Source: Xestospongia bergquistia
Taxonomy: Eukaryota; Porifera; Demospongiae; Haplosclerida; Petrosiidae
Assembly (NCBI GenBank): GCA_963965975.1
Contig: OZ014411.1
Coordinates: forward strand, 19,000,446 to 19,064,445
Direction: 5' to 3'
Length of the DNA stretch: 64,000 nucleotides
Shown: in pieces, positions 1 to 12,525 of the stretch
How positions within the stretch are numbered: position 1 is the stretch's first letter
Layout: each line of letters starts with the position of its first letter
Notes under the pieces: model-generated
What the model saw: only the letters and a program-made list of their open reading frames with translations
Databases searched by the model: none
What the model was told of the DNA's origin: nothing
Made by a program: the position numbers and the translations under genes

Positions 1-110
1 TCTGCTATCAACATGAAGAAATTTGTTCAAACCCTATAATGAAAAGAAAGAAAATTATTGTCAAATCTAACTAAATAATAAAAGCCAGACAGCAAAACTC
101 CAATACTTAC

Positions 111-3100
111 TGCAAGTCCTTTATAAGGACTAACTGAATTCTCTAGACTATCTTGAAGAATTTGACCAAGACGTGGATGATACCATGGATTATCAATAAC
201 TGAGAAGATGTCATCATTCAAAAAGTCATTCTCAATTTTACTAAGACTAGCATTCCATGTCAGAGCTAAAGCAGTAGTAGCATCATATGCATTTAATAAC
301 TTAGAATGAATTATAAGAGATTTATACTTCTCCATTGTCATATTAGCTGAGATATTTAGTACTACATTATAGAATATTTCAGTCAGAACATCATCTACCT
401 CCTGTAGATATTAAATGTCAATAAAGTAAATGAACAGATAATGAACTAACAGTTTTCATATTAATGTTAAAAGGAAAGGTATCCACAAATAGTGTAGAGT
501 TAATAGCTTCCAATATCTGTTCATTAGTACAGTTTGAGGTAGTGTCATTGTCTTCCAAGTACCACCATTTAGTGTTATATATACCAGGTAGTATCCAAAC
601 ATGATCAGCAGTAGTTAGCTTGAGATGATATGCCTAAAAGGAAACAAAATGCAGCCAGTCTTTAATTTTAAGACCACTCATGGAAATATGTACATTTTAC
701 TACTTACGACACAAAATGTAGCTCTAGCATATGACTCTGCTAGAATAGGTACAAATACTCGGACATCATTGCGCTTAAAAATTGTAGAAATTGAAAAGGT
801 TATTGCATACTATAATATATCACATACTATTGCATTATTCAAAACTTTCTCAGCTGAAGTTTTAAAAGAGCCTAAATCAAACACTGTCATGTTATTACTT
901 TGCAATAAATTTGATAAAAACTCAGCAACCTATACAATATTACATAAAGATTAATTCATAATAACATCACTATCTATTAAAGTGAATTAACTGAGAATGT
1001 ATAATTTATGCATAAAATGTTTATTGGACACTTTAACAATAATTACTGCCCTATCTAGTACTTACTAATACATGGTATTCATCCTCTACTGAAAATATGC
1101 CCACTCTTTTCCAATCAAAATGTTCTAACAAGTCTTGTCTCACTTTATTTAAAACATGATCATCTGGTACTGTAGTATAGAAATGAGGATATCTATTAGT
1201 GTCTTCAAGTGATGGATCAGTCACTGAATATGATATCTACATGTGAAAATAAGATATTTAATTTAAAGTTAATAATTGTAGACTTGTATTTGTAAATATA
1301 ATCTCATGATTATTTAGAATGTTATCTTAAAGTAAAAGGAGATCATTTAATATGCAGCATGTTAGCAAAATCAATAAAATTACTTGGTACATTGTAGGAA
1401 ATATTGTGTTTTATAATTATTTATTTATTTATTATAGAATTGACAGTTCATGTAACCAATTGTACAAACTACGAAGACAATCTAATATGCTGACCATTAT
1501 GGGTTGACAGTCACTACAGAATTTATATTAATAAGACAGCTTTCATATACATATCCAGATCAAAAGTCAATTGTTGAGCCACATGAAGTTCCTATACATA
1601 TTTTTTATGAAAAAAGTAATAGTAAGCTGTCAATGTATAAACATGCATGATCCTATTAGATGATTGTAAGACGTTAGTGTTATATACCTGTAAAATGTTT
1701 AATTTTCTACACACGTAACTAACACTTTTAGCAACACTAGTATAATATGGCCCAATAAGTCCATGAACAGGATGTTTAGTGTAGAGTTTCTTTAATATTA
1801 ATTGATATGGTTCAACTAGATCCTATAGAGTATTAAGAGTAAATACACAAGTGGTCAAAAGATATATAGCAAGTCAATGTATTATGTATACAGACTGAAG
1901 TTGCTTATTAAAAATGTTCTTGCTGTTCCAATCAATGTTCACTTTTTCCAAAAGAGAACCTTAGAAGAAGACATTCATTAACCTCGCTGGTCGTGGGCGC
2001 ATAGCGAGGGTTACTGTGTAGTCTGTCAGTGTGTGTGTGTGTGTGTGTCTGTTACCCGGGCAAATGGCTTTGAACTGCTTAACTCGGCAAACAAGGCACT
2101 GGTAGCCACCAAAGTATAGTGGACGGTAGCAAAACTTCTGTACTTCTTAAGAATACTCCCAAAAGGAGTGTCAAACGAACAAAAAAGCTTTAAAAGTCTG
2201 AAAAACCTTTGAAAAAAAGCACAGCTTTCAGTGAAAACTCGAAAATTCAATAAAAATCTCCTGCATACAGCTTATGACATTTTCTAACTTTTCAAAGTGA
2301 GAATTTTTGCCAAAATACTTCTTTGGAAAGTTATGACAGTTTTACTAACTTTTGGCAGTTATCTTGAGCGCGAACTAAAAATACTAGCACCATAGCTGTC
2401 ATTGGAGAATGACTAACTTTTACTAAGAAGTTGGAAAGTATTGGACCTTTTGTCAATTAGAGTGCAAAGTACCCAGTAGACGCACTAAAAGGCAAATCTT
2501 TTGTCCCTTTGATTGAATAGAAATGCTGATAATCAACTGGCACATCACGTGGATTACGTCATTTGAGGAAGTCTCTTGATATGACCGCAGCGAGGTTAAG
2601 CACTTTAGTGCATTTTATTTTAGTAGATCTAGTAAGTAACACTTACTTATAAAAACACAAAAATAACCATATTATTGAGCATGATCAATTATACTATTAG
2701 TTTAGTTTACTTTTATGATACATAAACATGTTGTATATTAATTATCATTTCTCTTTAAAACTTTCAATGTTAATGTTGTATATTCAACAACAAAGTATTT
2801 ATCATTACAACTCATATATTAATATTCATTTATATTACTGTGTACAGTGTAATCTAGACAGTATACTTGTGTAAGCTAGACAATACTACTGTATTACTAA
2901 ACTTTGTAATAATATTAATCATATGTGATCTGATTTGCAATAAGGAATTACTTCTGTCAAAGCATTTGTGACCTGATTTGTGAAAGGGGACCACTGTTAA
3001 AATAACTCAAAAAACAGTTTTGTATACATACTGTTATCATTAATAGTTATGCATATATAATAACATTATGTGTACAAATTTTTTTAGGTGTTTTAACAGT

Positions 3101-3648
3101 GGTCCCTTTTCACAAATCAGGTCACAAATGTTTTGTCAGAAATGGGCTTATCGCACATCAGGTCACATATGTATATATATTCTTTGCTTAGATCATTTGA
3201 TGTTTGTCTTTGTTGATTACAATTCAGTATTCAACAAAACCTCATACAAACAAAATAGTAATTTATCTATCTGCAGACTCTTGTGTGGCCATGATTAATC
3301 AATTTACTTGACCTGCTTAGTTTGTACATGTACTAATATGTTTACTTAAAACCAATAGCATATTCTAACCTGCACAGGATCACTTAAGAATACAGGTAAA
3401 AGCTTCAGTTTAAAACAGTACAATATGTTAGGATCATGATTGATCTTGTCTATAGCTAACTCCACTGCACTCATAGTTAGCATATCACACTCGTTGAGAT
3501 CTCTGTTCGAGTCCAGAGAACAAGGAAATAACCCAAGGAAATAAAGACGATATTTGACATCTTCTGAAGTACAGTTATACAGATCATGTTGTAATATGCA
3601 GGCCTTAAATTGTACTAACAGTACACACAAAGCACAAAACGTCTTCAT
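111..3648 (-). CDS. GABA-B-like class C GPCR 'A', N-terminal exons (partial)
   Basis: Seven exons on the minus strand: 3370-3648, 1688-1822, 1066-1236, 828-929, 708-773, 451-633 and 111-401, together 409 codons in one frame with GT-AG borders. Exon 1 starts with a signal peptide (MKTFCALCVLL) and then the segment LYNCTSEDV. The rest is a periplasmic-binding-protein-like (ANF_receptor) ligand-binding domain with motifs such as SAVELAIDKIN, GLIGPYYTSVAKS and WKRVGIFSVEDEYH. The transmembrane exons must lie left of base 1, so this copy is partial only because of the window edge. Exon order and phases match receptor B at 5223-11956. I see no stop or frameshift, so it may be functional. Family knowledge places such proteins at the plasma membrane as neurotransmitter- or metabolite-sensing receptors; the ligand is unknown. 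Confidence 0.82.
1982..2595. mobile_element. TTAA-flanked MITE-like insertion in receptor A intron 1
   Basis: The segment begins CCTCGCTGGTC and ends GACCGCAGCGAGG, a short imperfect terminal inverted repeat. It is flanked on both sides by TTAA (1978-1981 and 2596-2599). A TTAA target duplication is the piggyBac signature. There is no transposase inside; a 74-codon minus-strand reading frame over the GT repeat is not credible. It lies in the intron between exons 1 and 2 of receptor A, and receptor B has no counterpart. Confidence 0.6.
2029..2048. repeat. (GT)10 microsatellite
   Basis: Ten uninterrupted GT units inside the TTAA-flanked insertion. Confidence 0.95.
2920..3171. mobile_element. 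Hairpin MITE (long imperfect inverted repeat)
   Basis: The left arm from 2920 (CATATGTGATCTGATTTGC) is the imperfect reverse complement of the right arm ending at 3171. Both arms contain a second shared block reading GTGACCTGATTTGTGAAA. The arms are about 90-100 bases each around an AT-rich centre, so the element folds back almost along its whole length. It is non-coding and lies in receptor A intron 1. A solo end of the same family is at 3989-4012. Confidence 0.7.
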
Positions 3649-3988
3649 CTTAATTCAGTAACTTATGGGAGGAGCTTTTAAAAAATGGCACTAAAACTGA
3701 ATTTTATTTTGTATCGACATCGTCCCGTTCTGAGTTGATTGATGTTGACAAATCATACTGTAATAATGTGGTCTTATAACGATTGATCTGTAGCGATGCC
3801 GTCTATTGCGAATTGCAAATCGTCCAGAAGTTTATTGCCAATTAATATAAAATCATACAGTAGCAATGAGGCTATATGCATTGCCAAATCGTCGTGTAGT
3901 GTCCAGGCTATATTAATGTGATCTATTCGGAATAGATCACATTTGGGAATTTCTCAAATCGTCCTGAAACAACATAATATATATATAT

Positions 3989-4012
3989 ATGTGACCTGAT
4001 TTGCAATAACAG
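3989..4012. repeat. Solo end of the 2920-3171 hairpin repeat family
   Basis: The block ATATGTGACCTGATTTGCAA after a short TA run matches the terminal sequence of the MITE at 2920-3171. No second arm is nearby. Confidence 0.5.
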
Positions 4013-4527
4013 TTTTAATAGATATAGATTATACAAGATATAGAGGAGGGATTAATGTATTAATCTCTAGTGCATAATTATTGTCATCACTCCATTGTTT
4101 CCTAAAACAATTGCAAATTGTGCAAATAATAATTTTGCTCTAATAAATACAATTCAATGATTTTCCAACAAACAACTTCACATGGATATACCTCCGTGTA
4201 AATTGCAAATTTAACATTTTCCATGCATGTGGTGAAAACATGTCTTACAGCTTTTCCCACAATCACACCTATCAAGGTAGGTTATTAATCATATAATTCC
4301 AGTTCATCCATCAGCTGACATCATGAAATTCATCATTAGCCATTGTGACTTGATTTAAGACAGACAAACAATTTGTGGAATATGAAACATAATATGCATT
4401 TATGGACTACGGTAGGCGGAGGAGCTGAGCTTGTAATATCACAAATTCTGAACTAATAGTTTTATGAACTTCAAAGTACAAATGTACTTTTGTTCAGAAC
4501 CATTCATATAAAAGGATAATTAATTCA

Positions 4528-4591
4528 TTATATTTATTTCTTTATCTTTAATTCGTATGCATACGAATTAAAGATAAAGAAATAAATATAA
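4528..4591. repeat. Perfect 64-base palindrome
   Basis: Two 32-base arms meet between 4559 and 4560 at TCGTATG/CATACGA with no spacer and no mismatch. It lies between receptors A and B. It would extrude a perfect cruciform. It may be the core of a small inverted-repeat element or a snap-back assembly artefact. Confidence 0.9.
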
Positions 4592-5222
4592 AATGCAAAA
4601 CGTATGTTACTATTGTTACTAAGATTGAAATTGAAGACCAAATAAATTTTGAGATAGTAATAATGTAGGTCTTAAATTACATAAAATTTTGCTTTGTGTA
4701 GCTTTCAAGATCTGTATAGCATAATAATAAATAATGGCTATCTATAATATCCAAAATGCCACATCTTCCAGCATAATTAATTTAAGTGTTTCCTAAGGCA
4801 CAATACAAGACAAATACTGTTTGAAGAATCCAATAGCTAATCAGTCATTCATAGTCACTTCATTGAAATTCACTTGAACCAGTTCATCCATGAACCTTGT
4901 ATTAATTATGTTAATTCATAAACAAATAGTAACCTATTGCTAATATATATACCAATACATACATATAATTTATACAATTATAATTGTACTGCACCAAATA
5001 AATAACAACAATATCATGTAAAAGTCTTAACTCATTAAAATGACCTATTCAGTGTTCAATAATTAAACATAGTGAATAATTTAGTCAATAATCAGGACCA
5101 GTAATATCTAGTAATGAAACTATATTTTACATATCTGTATCATCAGAAAGTATAGCCAAGGTTGTCTCAATCTATAAAATAAAATAATATATCATGAGAA
5201 CATTACTTATTCAGTTCTTGTC

Positions 5223-8200
5223 TTAAATCTGTGTGTAATAAAACTTCACTTTCAATATTGATGACTTCAATTGGACTATTTCATTACATTTTTGTAAGTA
5301 TGTTTCCTGTGTATATAATGTTGTCTCTCTATCTGTTGTTTCTTCAGCTTTCTTGTCTCTTACCATTTCTATAAACTAAAAAAGAAATTGTGTAATATTT
5401 AGTTACTATGTCATTATACCTTTGGCAAGTTTAAACCAACTAGTAATACTGTACCAGTCAAAGCTACAGGACATGCAAAGAAGAAAATACTATATTCAAG
5501 ACTTAATGATGAAGTAGCAAAAACATTTATAATGAATGAAAACACGAGAAGAACGACTATGAGTATGACAATTATCAAACTAGACTGTTCTCCCTCTCTC
5601 TTGAAGTACAAAATGATTTTGCGGTTGTTCAGTGCCATTACTAGTATCACAATAAACAATAATACTATATATGTATCTAATGCAAGAAACCATAATATCT
5701 TGAATTGATTTGCACAATAATATTCAATCTTCATTGAGTCTTGGACATTCTATAAAATAGAGATGTGTTTATAATAACAATTAGATGGACTAAGCTCATA
5801 CTTCAGTGCTAGATATAGATTGTCAAATAAAAGTAATTTTGTTACTAAAACTCACAGTATCTGGGCAAACAACACCCTTGATATAAAAAGGTAGGACATT
5901 AAAAGGTCTATAAGTCAACTTTGTAATAATAACTATGATTACAGGAGATATAATGACAATTATCCCTAACAATAACACCCAATCTGTAAGATATTGCTAT
6001 AACAGTAAAAGAAATGTAACATAAAATCATTAACTATATTTACATTAAAAAATTATCTTTTATTTATACCTACCCTGTTTTTATTTCTGGAATTATGAAA
6101 AATGCGATATAATCGCCAATTTTTTACCAACAATGTAGAAAAGAACATTGCAAGAGATACATACCATATGGTATATCCTACCTGCATGTCATACAAACAA
6201 TTTGCAAACAATAGAACAAAAATCTACTGTGTAAATCCTTACATCACATAGAGGACCAATAGCCATTATGTCATTTCCTTTGACTCCTAAATAGAAAAAT
6301 ACCACTATAAGCAAGCCATTTATAAACATCCCACAACATGACAAATTAAGAATAAGATTAAATTTTGGAGAGGTAGCTTTGATGTGTCTGCAGATATAAG
6401 TTAATAAATATAAAATTGTATGTCTTCATAAGTTAACTAACTTATTTTCTCTCCATATAAATATAATAATTAACAGAACAAGACTAACAATAATACCAAC
6501 TATACACCATATAGTCAATATGACCACTGTCACCACAAAACCAGCTGTTACAAATGAACAAATGTAAGGACTACCATCAGTAGGTAAATATCCACCTATA
6601 TAATAGAATATAAAGTATGTATCCATCAACATTTTAATGATACATATGTATAAATTAAATTTGATATTAGGAATGCTAACAACATTTATAATACTTGGAA
6701 GCATTACACTTTCGTATGAATTACAAGTTTAAATACTAAATCAATTATTTTATGCATACATTAACATAACAATCAAGCAATTAAAAAATTTGCATGCCTT
6801 AGTAATAATCTGCCTGTATAAGAACTACAGCTATATAAAAGTCTACTAATTTCACACACACCTTTCCATGAAGCATCACAGCATTCAGTACTATTTTCAC
6901 ATATATTGTAGACTATTCCAGGTTCTTCTAAAAATTGAAAGTCCCTCAAAACACATTGTTTCTTTCCTTTTATAAAAATATCAATGTATGTTACTGGTTT
7001 TGACGATAAAAAGTTTACCTGATAATTGTGTCACTACACCTAAACTAACATTTGTTTTTCTATTTAAAAGATGGTAGTTTTGTATGCCCTGTTATAAAGA
7101 ATAGAAGATAACATAATGAAGTGTTTATGATAACAAGTCAGACAACAAGACTTCATTACTTACTGCAAGTCCATTATAAGGACTAACTGAGTTTTCCAGA
7201 CTATCTTGAAGAATTTGACCAAGACGTGGATGATGCCATGGATTATCAATAACTGAGTAGACGTCATAATTTAAAAATCCATCCTCAATTTTAGTAAGAC
7301 TAGTATTCCATGTCAGAGCTAAAGCAATAGTAGCATCATATGCATTTAATAACTTAGAATGAATAATAAGAGATGAATACTCCTCCATTGTCATATTAGC
7401 TGAGATATTTAGTACTACATTATAGAATATTTCAGTCAGGACATCATCTACCTCCTGTAGATAATGTCAATAAAGTAAATGAACAGATAGTGAACTAACA
7501 GTTTTCATATTAATGTTAAAAGGAAAGGTATCCACAAATAGTGTAGAGTTAATAGCTTCCAATATCTGTTCATTAGTACAGTTTGAGGTAGTGTCATTGT
7601 CTTCCAAGTACCACCATTTAGTGTTATATATACCAGGTAGTATCCAAACATGATCAGCAGTAGTCAGCTGGAGATTGTAAGCCTATACAATTAAATTAGA
7701 TTTAATTGAGTACACCAGTTACAACAATTATAGTGTAGTAATTTCTAAAATTATCATTTCACTTGTTAAATTATATTGAATTAAGTGGAGCTATGGAAAT
7801 CAATAACAAGGTTATAATTGTAAAATTCTATTAAGATTATTTGGTGGTATCTATCACTGTAAAAACTGGTTGGTTTATTTAACCAATATATGGTTATACA
7901 GAGTTAGTAGAGAACTCACTGACAGAACCTTCAGTTCATATAGTGCTTGTAGTAATATTAATCATTGGATGCTATGTGTGTCACAACATTAATATTAATT
8001 GATAAATTTATGTATAATACATTTTGGTTGCATGCATCCCTACAAAATACAAAGAGTGTATACAAGTCTTTTATGCTAACAGCCCTGGTCCAATGTTTTG
8101 TATCATAATTCTAACAATTAGCTATGTAAATAGTCAATTCCATAGTATATTTTGAAGATTAGTCATGACTACTATACATTATTTTTAATTTATTGCATCA

Positions 8201-11200
8201 AATAATTGGCTACGTACATGCTATCAGTACAATCATAATGCTTAAATCGACCAATCAATTTTTACAGTATGCATGAAGCAGTTACTTTATACAAGTTAAT
8301 TTCATATGTCAATCTTTAACAATAATTTATTATATTAAAATTGTGAACATAATTACTGTTACATTTAACACATGGTCCAAAATAATCTTAGTTCCACTTG
8401 GCACACTCTGCTTACTTACCAGGTGGAAAAATTAACACACGCCAAATCAGAAACTGCTAAATGTATAATTAAAGTAGACCTAATAAACTGTTAGCCTTAA
8501 TTCAACTTTGTTTGTATTAACTTACAGCACAAAATACAATTCTAGCATATGACTCTCCAAGAAAAGGTAAAAAAACCCGAACATCATTAAGCTAAATATG
8601 AGAAAGATAGTGTAATTTGTAAGTCGTTTAATGGTATAATTGTGAAAACAAAGTAGTTGTTATAGATTTATATAGAGTGAGTGAACTATATTACGTACTA
8701 TTAATTACCCACTTTGGCATAATTCAAAATTTTTTTAGGTGATGCTTTAAATGAGCCAAGATCAACAACAGTCATGTTCCTCTTGTTATTTCTCAAGAGA
8801 CTTGATAGAAGTTCAGCTAACTATATACATTATACAAATGACAATAATAATGGATAAAGTACATGACTATTATACTAATTGTGTAATTATCTAATCTGGG
8901 ATATCAGTGCTCAAATATAATACTAAAACTATGTCATGACTAAGAGAAAAGTAAGATAATTACAATTATATTAATTACATCTCCAGTCCATTTATCTCTC
9001 TATTTATGTAAAACTTTCAAACAATTCAATTGTAACACCATTTGACTTCCATGCACTATACATATATGTGTCTCATATCTTTTTGCTTTCTGTTCAATAG
9101 TTTACATACAATATATACACATCTCACAACATGTGTTTCTGATAAGCACATCTTGCAAAGTAATCATGCTTAAATGTTTTTCCAACATTTACCTACAGCT
9201 CCTAGCATTTATAAATGTGAAAGTTACAAATTTGAGGAAGTAAGAAAATTCTCTTTTAGGTAAGTCTAAAGATACAGTTGTACTTTGTTACAAATCTTTG
9301 TACTTTGATAAAATAGTTATTATCCATTTTTATTATCACCATTAATCCGTCTGTTTGGATTTTTATAATCTTATGCCACTAATTATTTAATATACATTAA
9401 ATTATCCTACAAGTTTGTTTTATTAAGACAATTTAATTATGATCTATGATTCTCAATACTGCTTACTCCTTGGTGTCATTCATGACACAAACCCTACAAA
9501 AATTGATGTCTTGATTTAATCACCTCATAGTCATTCATGTACATTGTATGCTACTGAAAACCAACTGATGAAATCTTAAACTTTTAAATACTAATTGCTA
9601 GGTGCATTAGAACTAGGCAACTAATTCAAACAGTACAGCAAATTTCACCTTACTTTCTATATACACGTATGTGGCTCGGTAAAACTTGGTAATACAATAT
9701 AATTACTTCAATAGACCCAGAGCCACAGGTATGCAAAAGCACATGCTTAGTGAGACCATAGAGAAAATGTTACAATTTAAAGAAATCAAATTAGAGTAGA
9801 CAAATTTAAAACAATTAAAAGAGCAGAAGGATACATGTGTTTAGAGCATGTAAAAGTGAATGAGAACAAAGAGTAGGTCAGAAGCTATGTATAATGTATA
9901 AAGAAATTATGATACAAATGCATTCAGACTGACTAAGCTACACTTATCAATAAATCTAGCCTAAAAACAAACTGTCAATTCCATTTCATCATGTGATCAT
10001 CATACTAATACCATCTAGTCTAATTTTGTAACCTTCTTTTTGTATGCTTTATGACTAAATTTTGAGTAACTATAACTAATTGATTGGTTGCTGTTCCCAT
10101 CAATATTTATTATGGTTCATAATTATTATTAATCAAATTGGCCATTCCAATAAAACCATGATGTAACATTCCAGTACATGCATTCAATACATTAATATTA
10201 TTACTCACTGATACATGGTATTCATCCTCTACTGAAAATATGCCCACTCTTTTCCAACTAAAATGTTCTAACAAGTCTTGTCTCACTTTATTTAAAAAGT
10301 GATCATCTGGTACTGTAGTATAGAAATAAGGATATCTACTATTGTTTTCAAGTGATGGATCAGTCACTGAATATGATATCTAACAAAATAAATAAACGTA
10401 AACTTTTACTAATTTATATAGTGATAAGTATAAGATTACAAACACATCAAAACATCCTACTATTGTTTTAAAATGCTGATATTATACAGAGTATAACACT
10501 TCTAAAATAAACTTTCAAGCAGTTATACTGAGCATGCTATTCAGTATCATTTTTGTTACAATAATGTTTTTCATACAAGTGAAAGATGGCAATTCTGAAA
10601 ACATTGTAGTCAAGTGAGGTAACAAATTGGTGAACAAATGAAAAAATTTAGAGCCAAAATGTTTGTGCAATAAGTAATTACTACTGGAAAATATACATGT
10701 CTGCCATATATGTTATCTGAAGATTTGGTATAGCTATGTTAAATTTCTAATAACTAGACAAGTAAGAAATTTATTGGACAAGCATATATTAATATCATAC
10801 CTGTAATATATTTAATTTTCCACACATATAAAAAATACTTTTGGCAACACTAGTGTCATAAGGACCAATAATTCCATGAATAGGATATTGAGTATATCTT
10901 CTTACTAGTATCTGATATGGTTCAGTTGGATCCTATAGTAAGTCATGATGAAATCAAAACAATGAAACTTAAGTCTATTATGGCTATTTAAATTGTTTAC
11001 AAGTAAAGATACAACAGAAACTTAGCAATTCAATAGCATGCAAGGGAATGTTGACAACAAATCAATGGAGAGAGTACATACTCTTAGCACTATACTCTGT
11101 TTGTTTGACAAATACAGGTGAAAGTGATTCCTTATGAGAGGTTATACATATGAATTTATATGGTAAGTTATCAACAAAAATACTAATTACTTCATAAATA

Positions 11201-11956
11201 CTATCATAAGAATACAATCAATTACTTCATCAATACTATCATAAGAATACTACTAATGACTTAATGAATACATTATAAAAGAATTACAAGAATGAGAGTA
11301 ATCCAATAGTATCAAAATTATATTTATAATAAGCAGTATATCAAAATTATGGATACAATTCAAAGTCAAACGATATAAACTAATAACAAAATTGACCATC
11401 ACATCAGATATAGGTAGAACAGAAACAAGTGTCAAACAACTGATCTAACAGAAGCCAGAGAGGTCATAATAATTACATATATCACTATATAAAATGATTG
11501 GTTGAGTTAACTAATATATTGATCTATAAGTAATACTAATTTTATTTAACTAATGTGACAGTATTATTATATACCTAACTTTGAAATGACAATCATGTAA
11601 CCAACTTAATATATATATATTATAAAGAGAGAGAAAGAGAGAGAATCTATCCATAACATTCTATTATTAACCTGCATGAGATCATTAGTGAACACAGGCA
11701 ATAGCTCTAACTTAAAACAGCTCAGTATGTTGGGATCATGGTTGATCTTATCTATAGCTAACTCCACTGCACTTATAGTTAGCATATCACAATCATTGAG
11801 ATCTCTGTTTGAGTCTGGAGAACAAGGAAAAAACCCAAGGAAATGAAGACGATGTTTGACATCATCTGAAGTACAATTATATAGAACAGGTCGAGGAACA
11901 CTGTTGTTTAAAAGACTCAGCAGCACACACAATAAAAAAAGGATCTTCATTGGCAT
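5223..11956 (-). CDS. GABA-B-like class C GPCR 'B', complete
   Basis: Exons on the minus strand: 11672-11956, 10801-10932, 10209-10379, 8713-8820, 8526-8591, 7500-7682, 7164-7454, 7040-7088, 6862-6993, 6442-6595, 6243-6387, 6074-6181, 5856-5996, 5420-5749 and 5223-5375. They total 2448 bases, 815 residues plus TAA. Residues 1-20 are a signal peptide (MPMKILFLLCVLLSLL). Residues 25-440 are a bilobed ANF_receptor ligand-binding domain. A short patch with five cysteines follows, not the nine-cysteine domain of mGlu receptors, which points to the GABA-B branch. Seven membrane segments start after LPTDGSPYIC. The first intracellular loop has IKATSPKFN and TM7 ends in LNLPK, the class C pattern. 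The C-tail is short, charged and possibly helical. Phases agree at every junction if a 46-base intron is accepted at 6994-7039. G-protein coupling and ligand are unknown. Confidence 0.85.
6994..7039 (-). other. 46-base micro-intron in receptor B
   Basis: Reading through from the exon at 7088 meets an in-frame stop. Removing 7039-6994, which begins GTGTAG and ends AACCAG on the minus strand, restores one frame to the final stop codon. The alternative GT at 7017-7018 leaves only 25 bases before the same acceptor and gives the wrong phase. Confidence 0.6.
8821..10208 (-). other. Receptor B intron 3
   Basis: 1.39 kb without a credible reading frame or recognisable element. The homologous intron of the dead copy is about 0.6 kb longer because of the inverted-repeat insertion near 23,430-24,175. 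The other long introns of receptor B (7683-8525, 10380-10800, 10933-11671) are equally featureless. Confidence 0.55.
11598..11643. repeat. TA/GA dinucleotide tract beside the exon 1 donor of receptor B
   Basis: A run of TA followed by AGAGAGAAAGAG, 29 bases into intron 1. The same tract, expanded, sits at 27003-27052 beside exon 1 of the dead receptor copy, so it predates the duplication. Confidence 0.8.
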
Positions 11957-12525
11957 CTACCTGAATGTTAAGCATATAACACGCCACGTCAGTATGTTTA
12001 AGAAAACAAATTGACCCACCCACTTAAGTGCACTATTAACAATCCAGCTTTCACTGAAACTAACTAGTAATTTCAAGTTTATTAATAAGGGGTATCTATT
12101 AATATGAAATTATTAGTGGTGTATTATGACCACTATGGATTAGAGCTATGATGCTGTGACCCCTAAATAGTTAACTGCACTTTTAAGCTTGCTAAATATT
12201 TTGCTGACATGAATAACAATTGAAACAAATTAATTTGTACCATCCCTCCCCATTAATGACCTCAATGTCAATCTTTGTTCATCTTCAGGGATATGAACAC
12301 CATCATACAATATACAGGATCAACCCACATAACATTCCATAAATTTCCATGGATAATAAAGTATAAGGATTCATATGTATATTATTACTGATTAACATAC
12401 AGAGGTTTTAAGAAAATAACCAAAGTACAAACACAACCATAATTATATGTTGTTGTGACATATTGAAGAAAGTGGAAATATTTGTCCAAAATATATGAAA
12501 TACATGTACTAGAAAAACATAACAG
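11957..12525. promoter_or_regulatory. 5' flank of receptor B (putative promoter region)
   Basis: 569 bases between the start codon of receptor B and the stop of the dead Ig copy. It matches 27,340-28,031 in patches, including the stretch that reads on the plus strand CAGTATGTTTAAGAAAACA. It has no reading frame. The minus strand carries TGACGTGG, a CRE-like half site, close to the ATG. No TATA box can be placed. That it is a promoter is inferred from position only. Confidence 0.4.

Larger units (their letters stand above)
3649..5222. other. Intergenic: 5' flank of receptor A, 3' flank of receptor B
   Basis: No supported coding sequence. It holds the upstream region of receptor A (3649 onward), a solo repeat end at 3989-4012 and a perfect palindrome at 4528-4591. 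The rest is AT-rich sequence without a recognisable element. I could not place a TATA box or polyadenylation signal with confidence. Confidence 0.6.

Noticed and set aside
625..954. A 109-codon plus-strand frame.
   Set aside because: It lies antisense across receptor A exons 4-5, whose minus-strand frame and splice sites match receptor B.
2026..2250. A 74-codon minus-strand frame ending in a His-Thr run.
   Set aside because: The run is the GT microsatellite translated; the frame lies inside a TTAA-flanked repeat.
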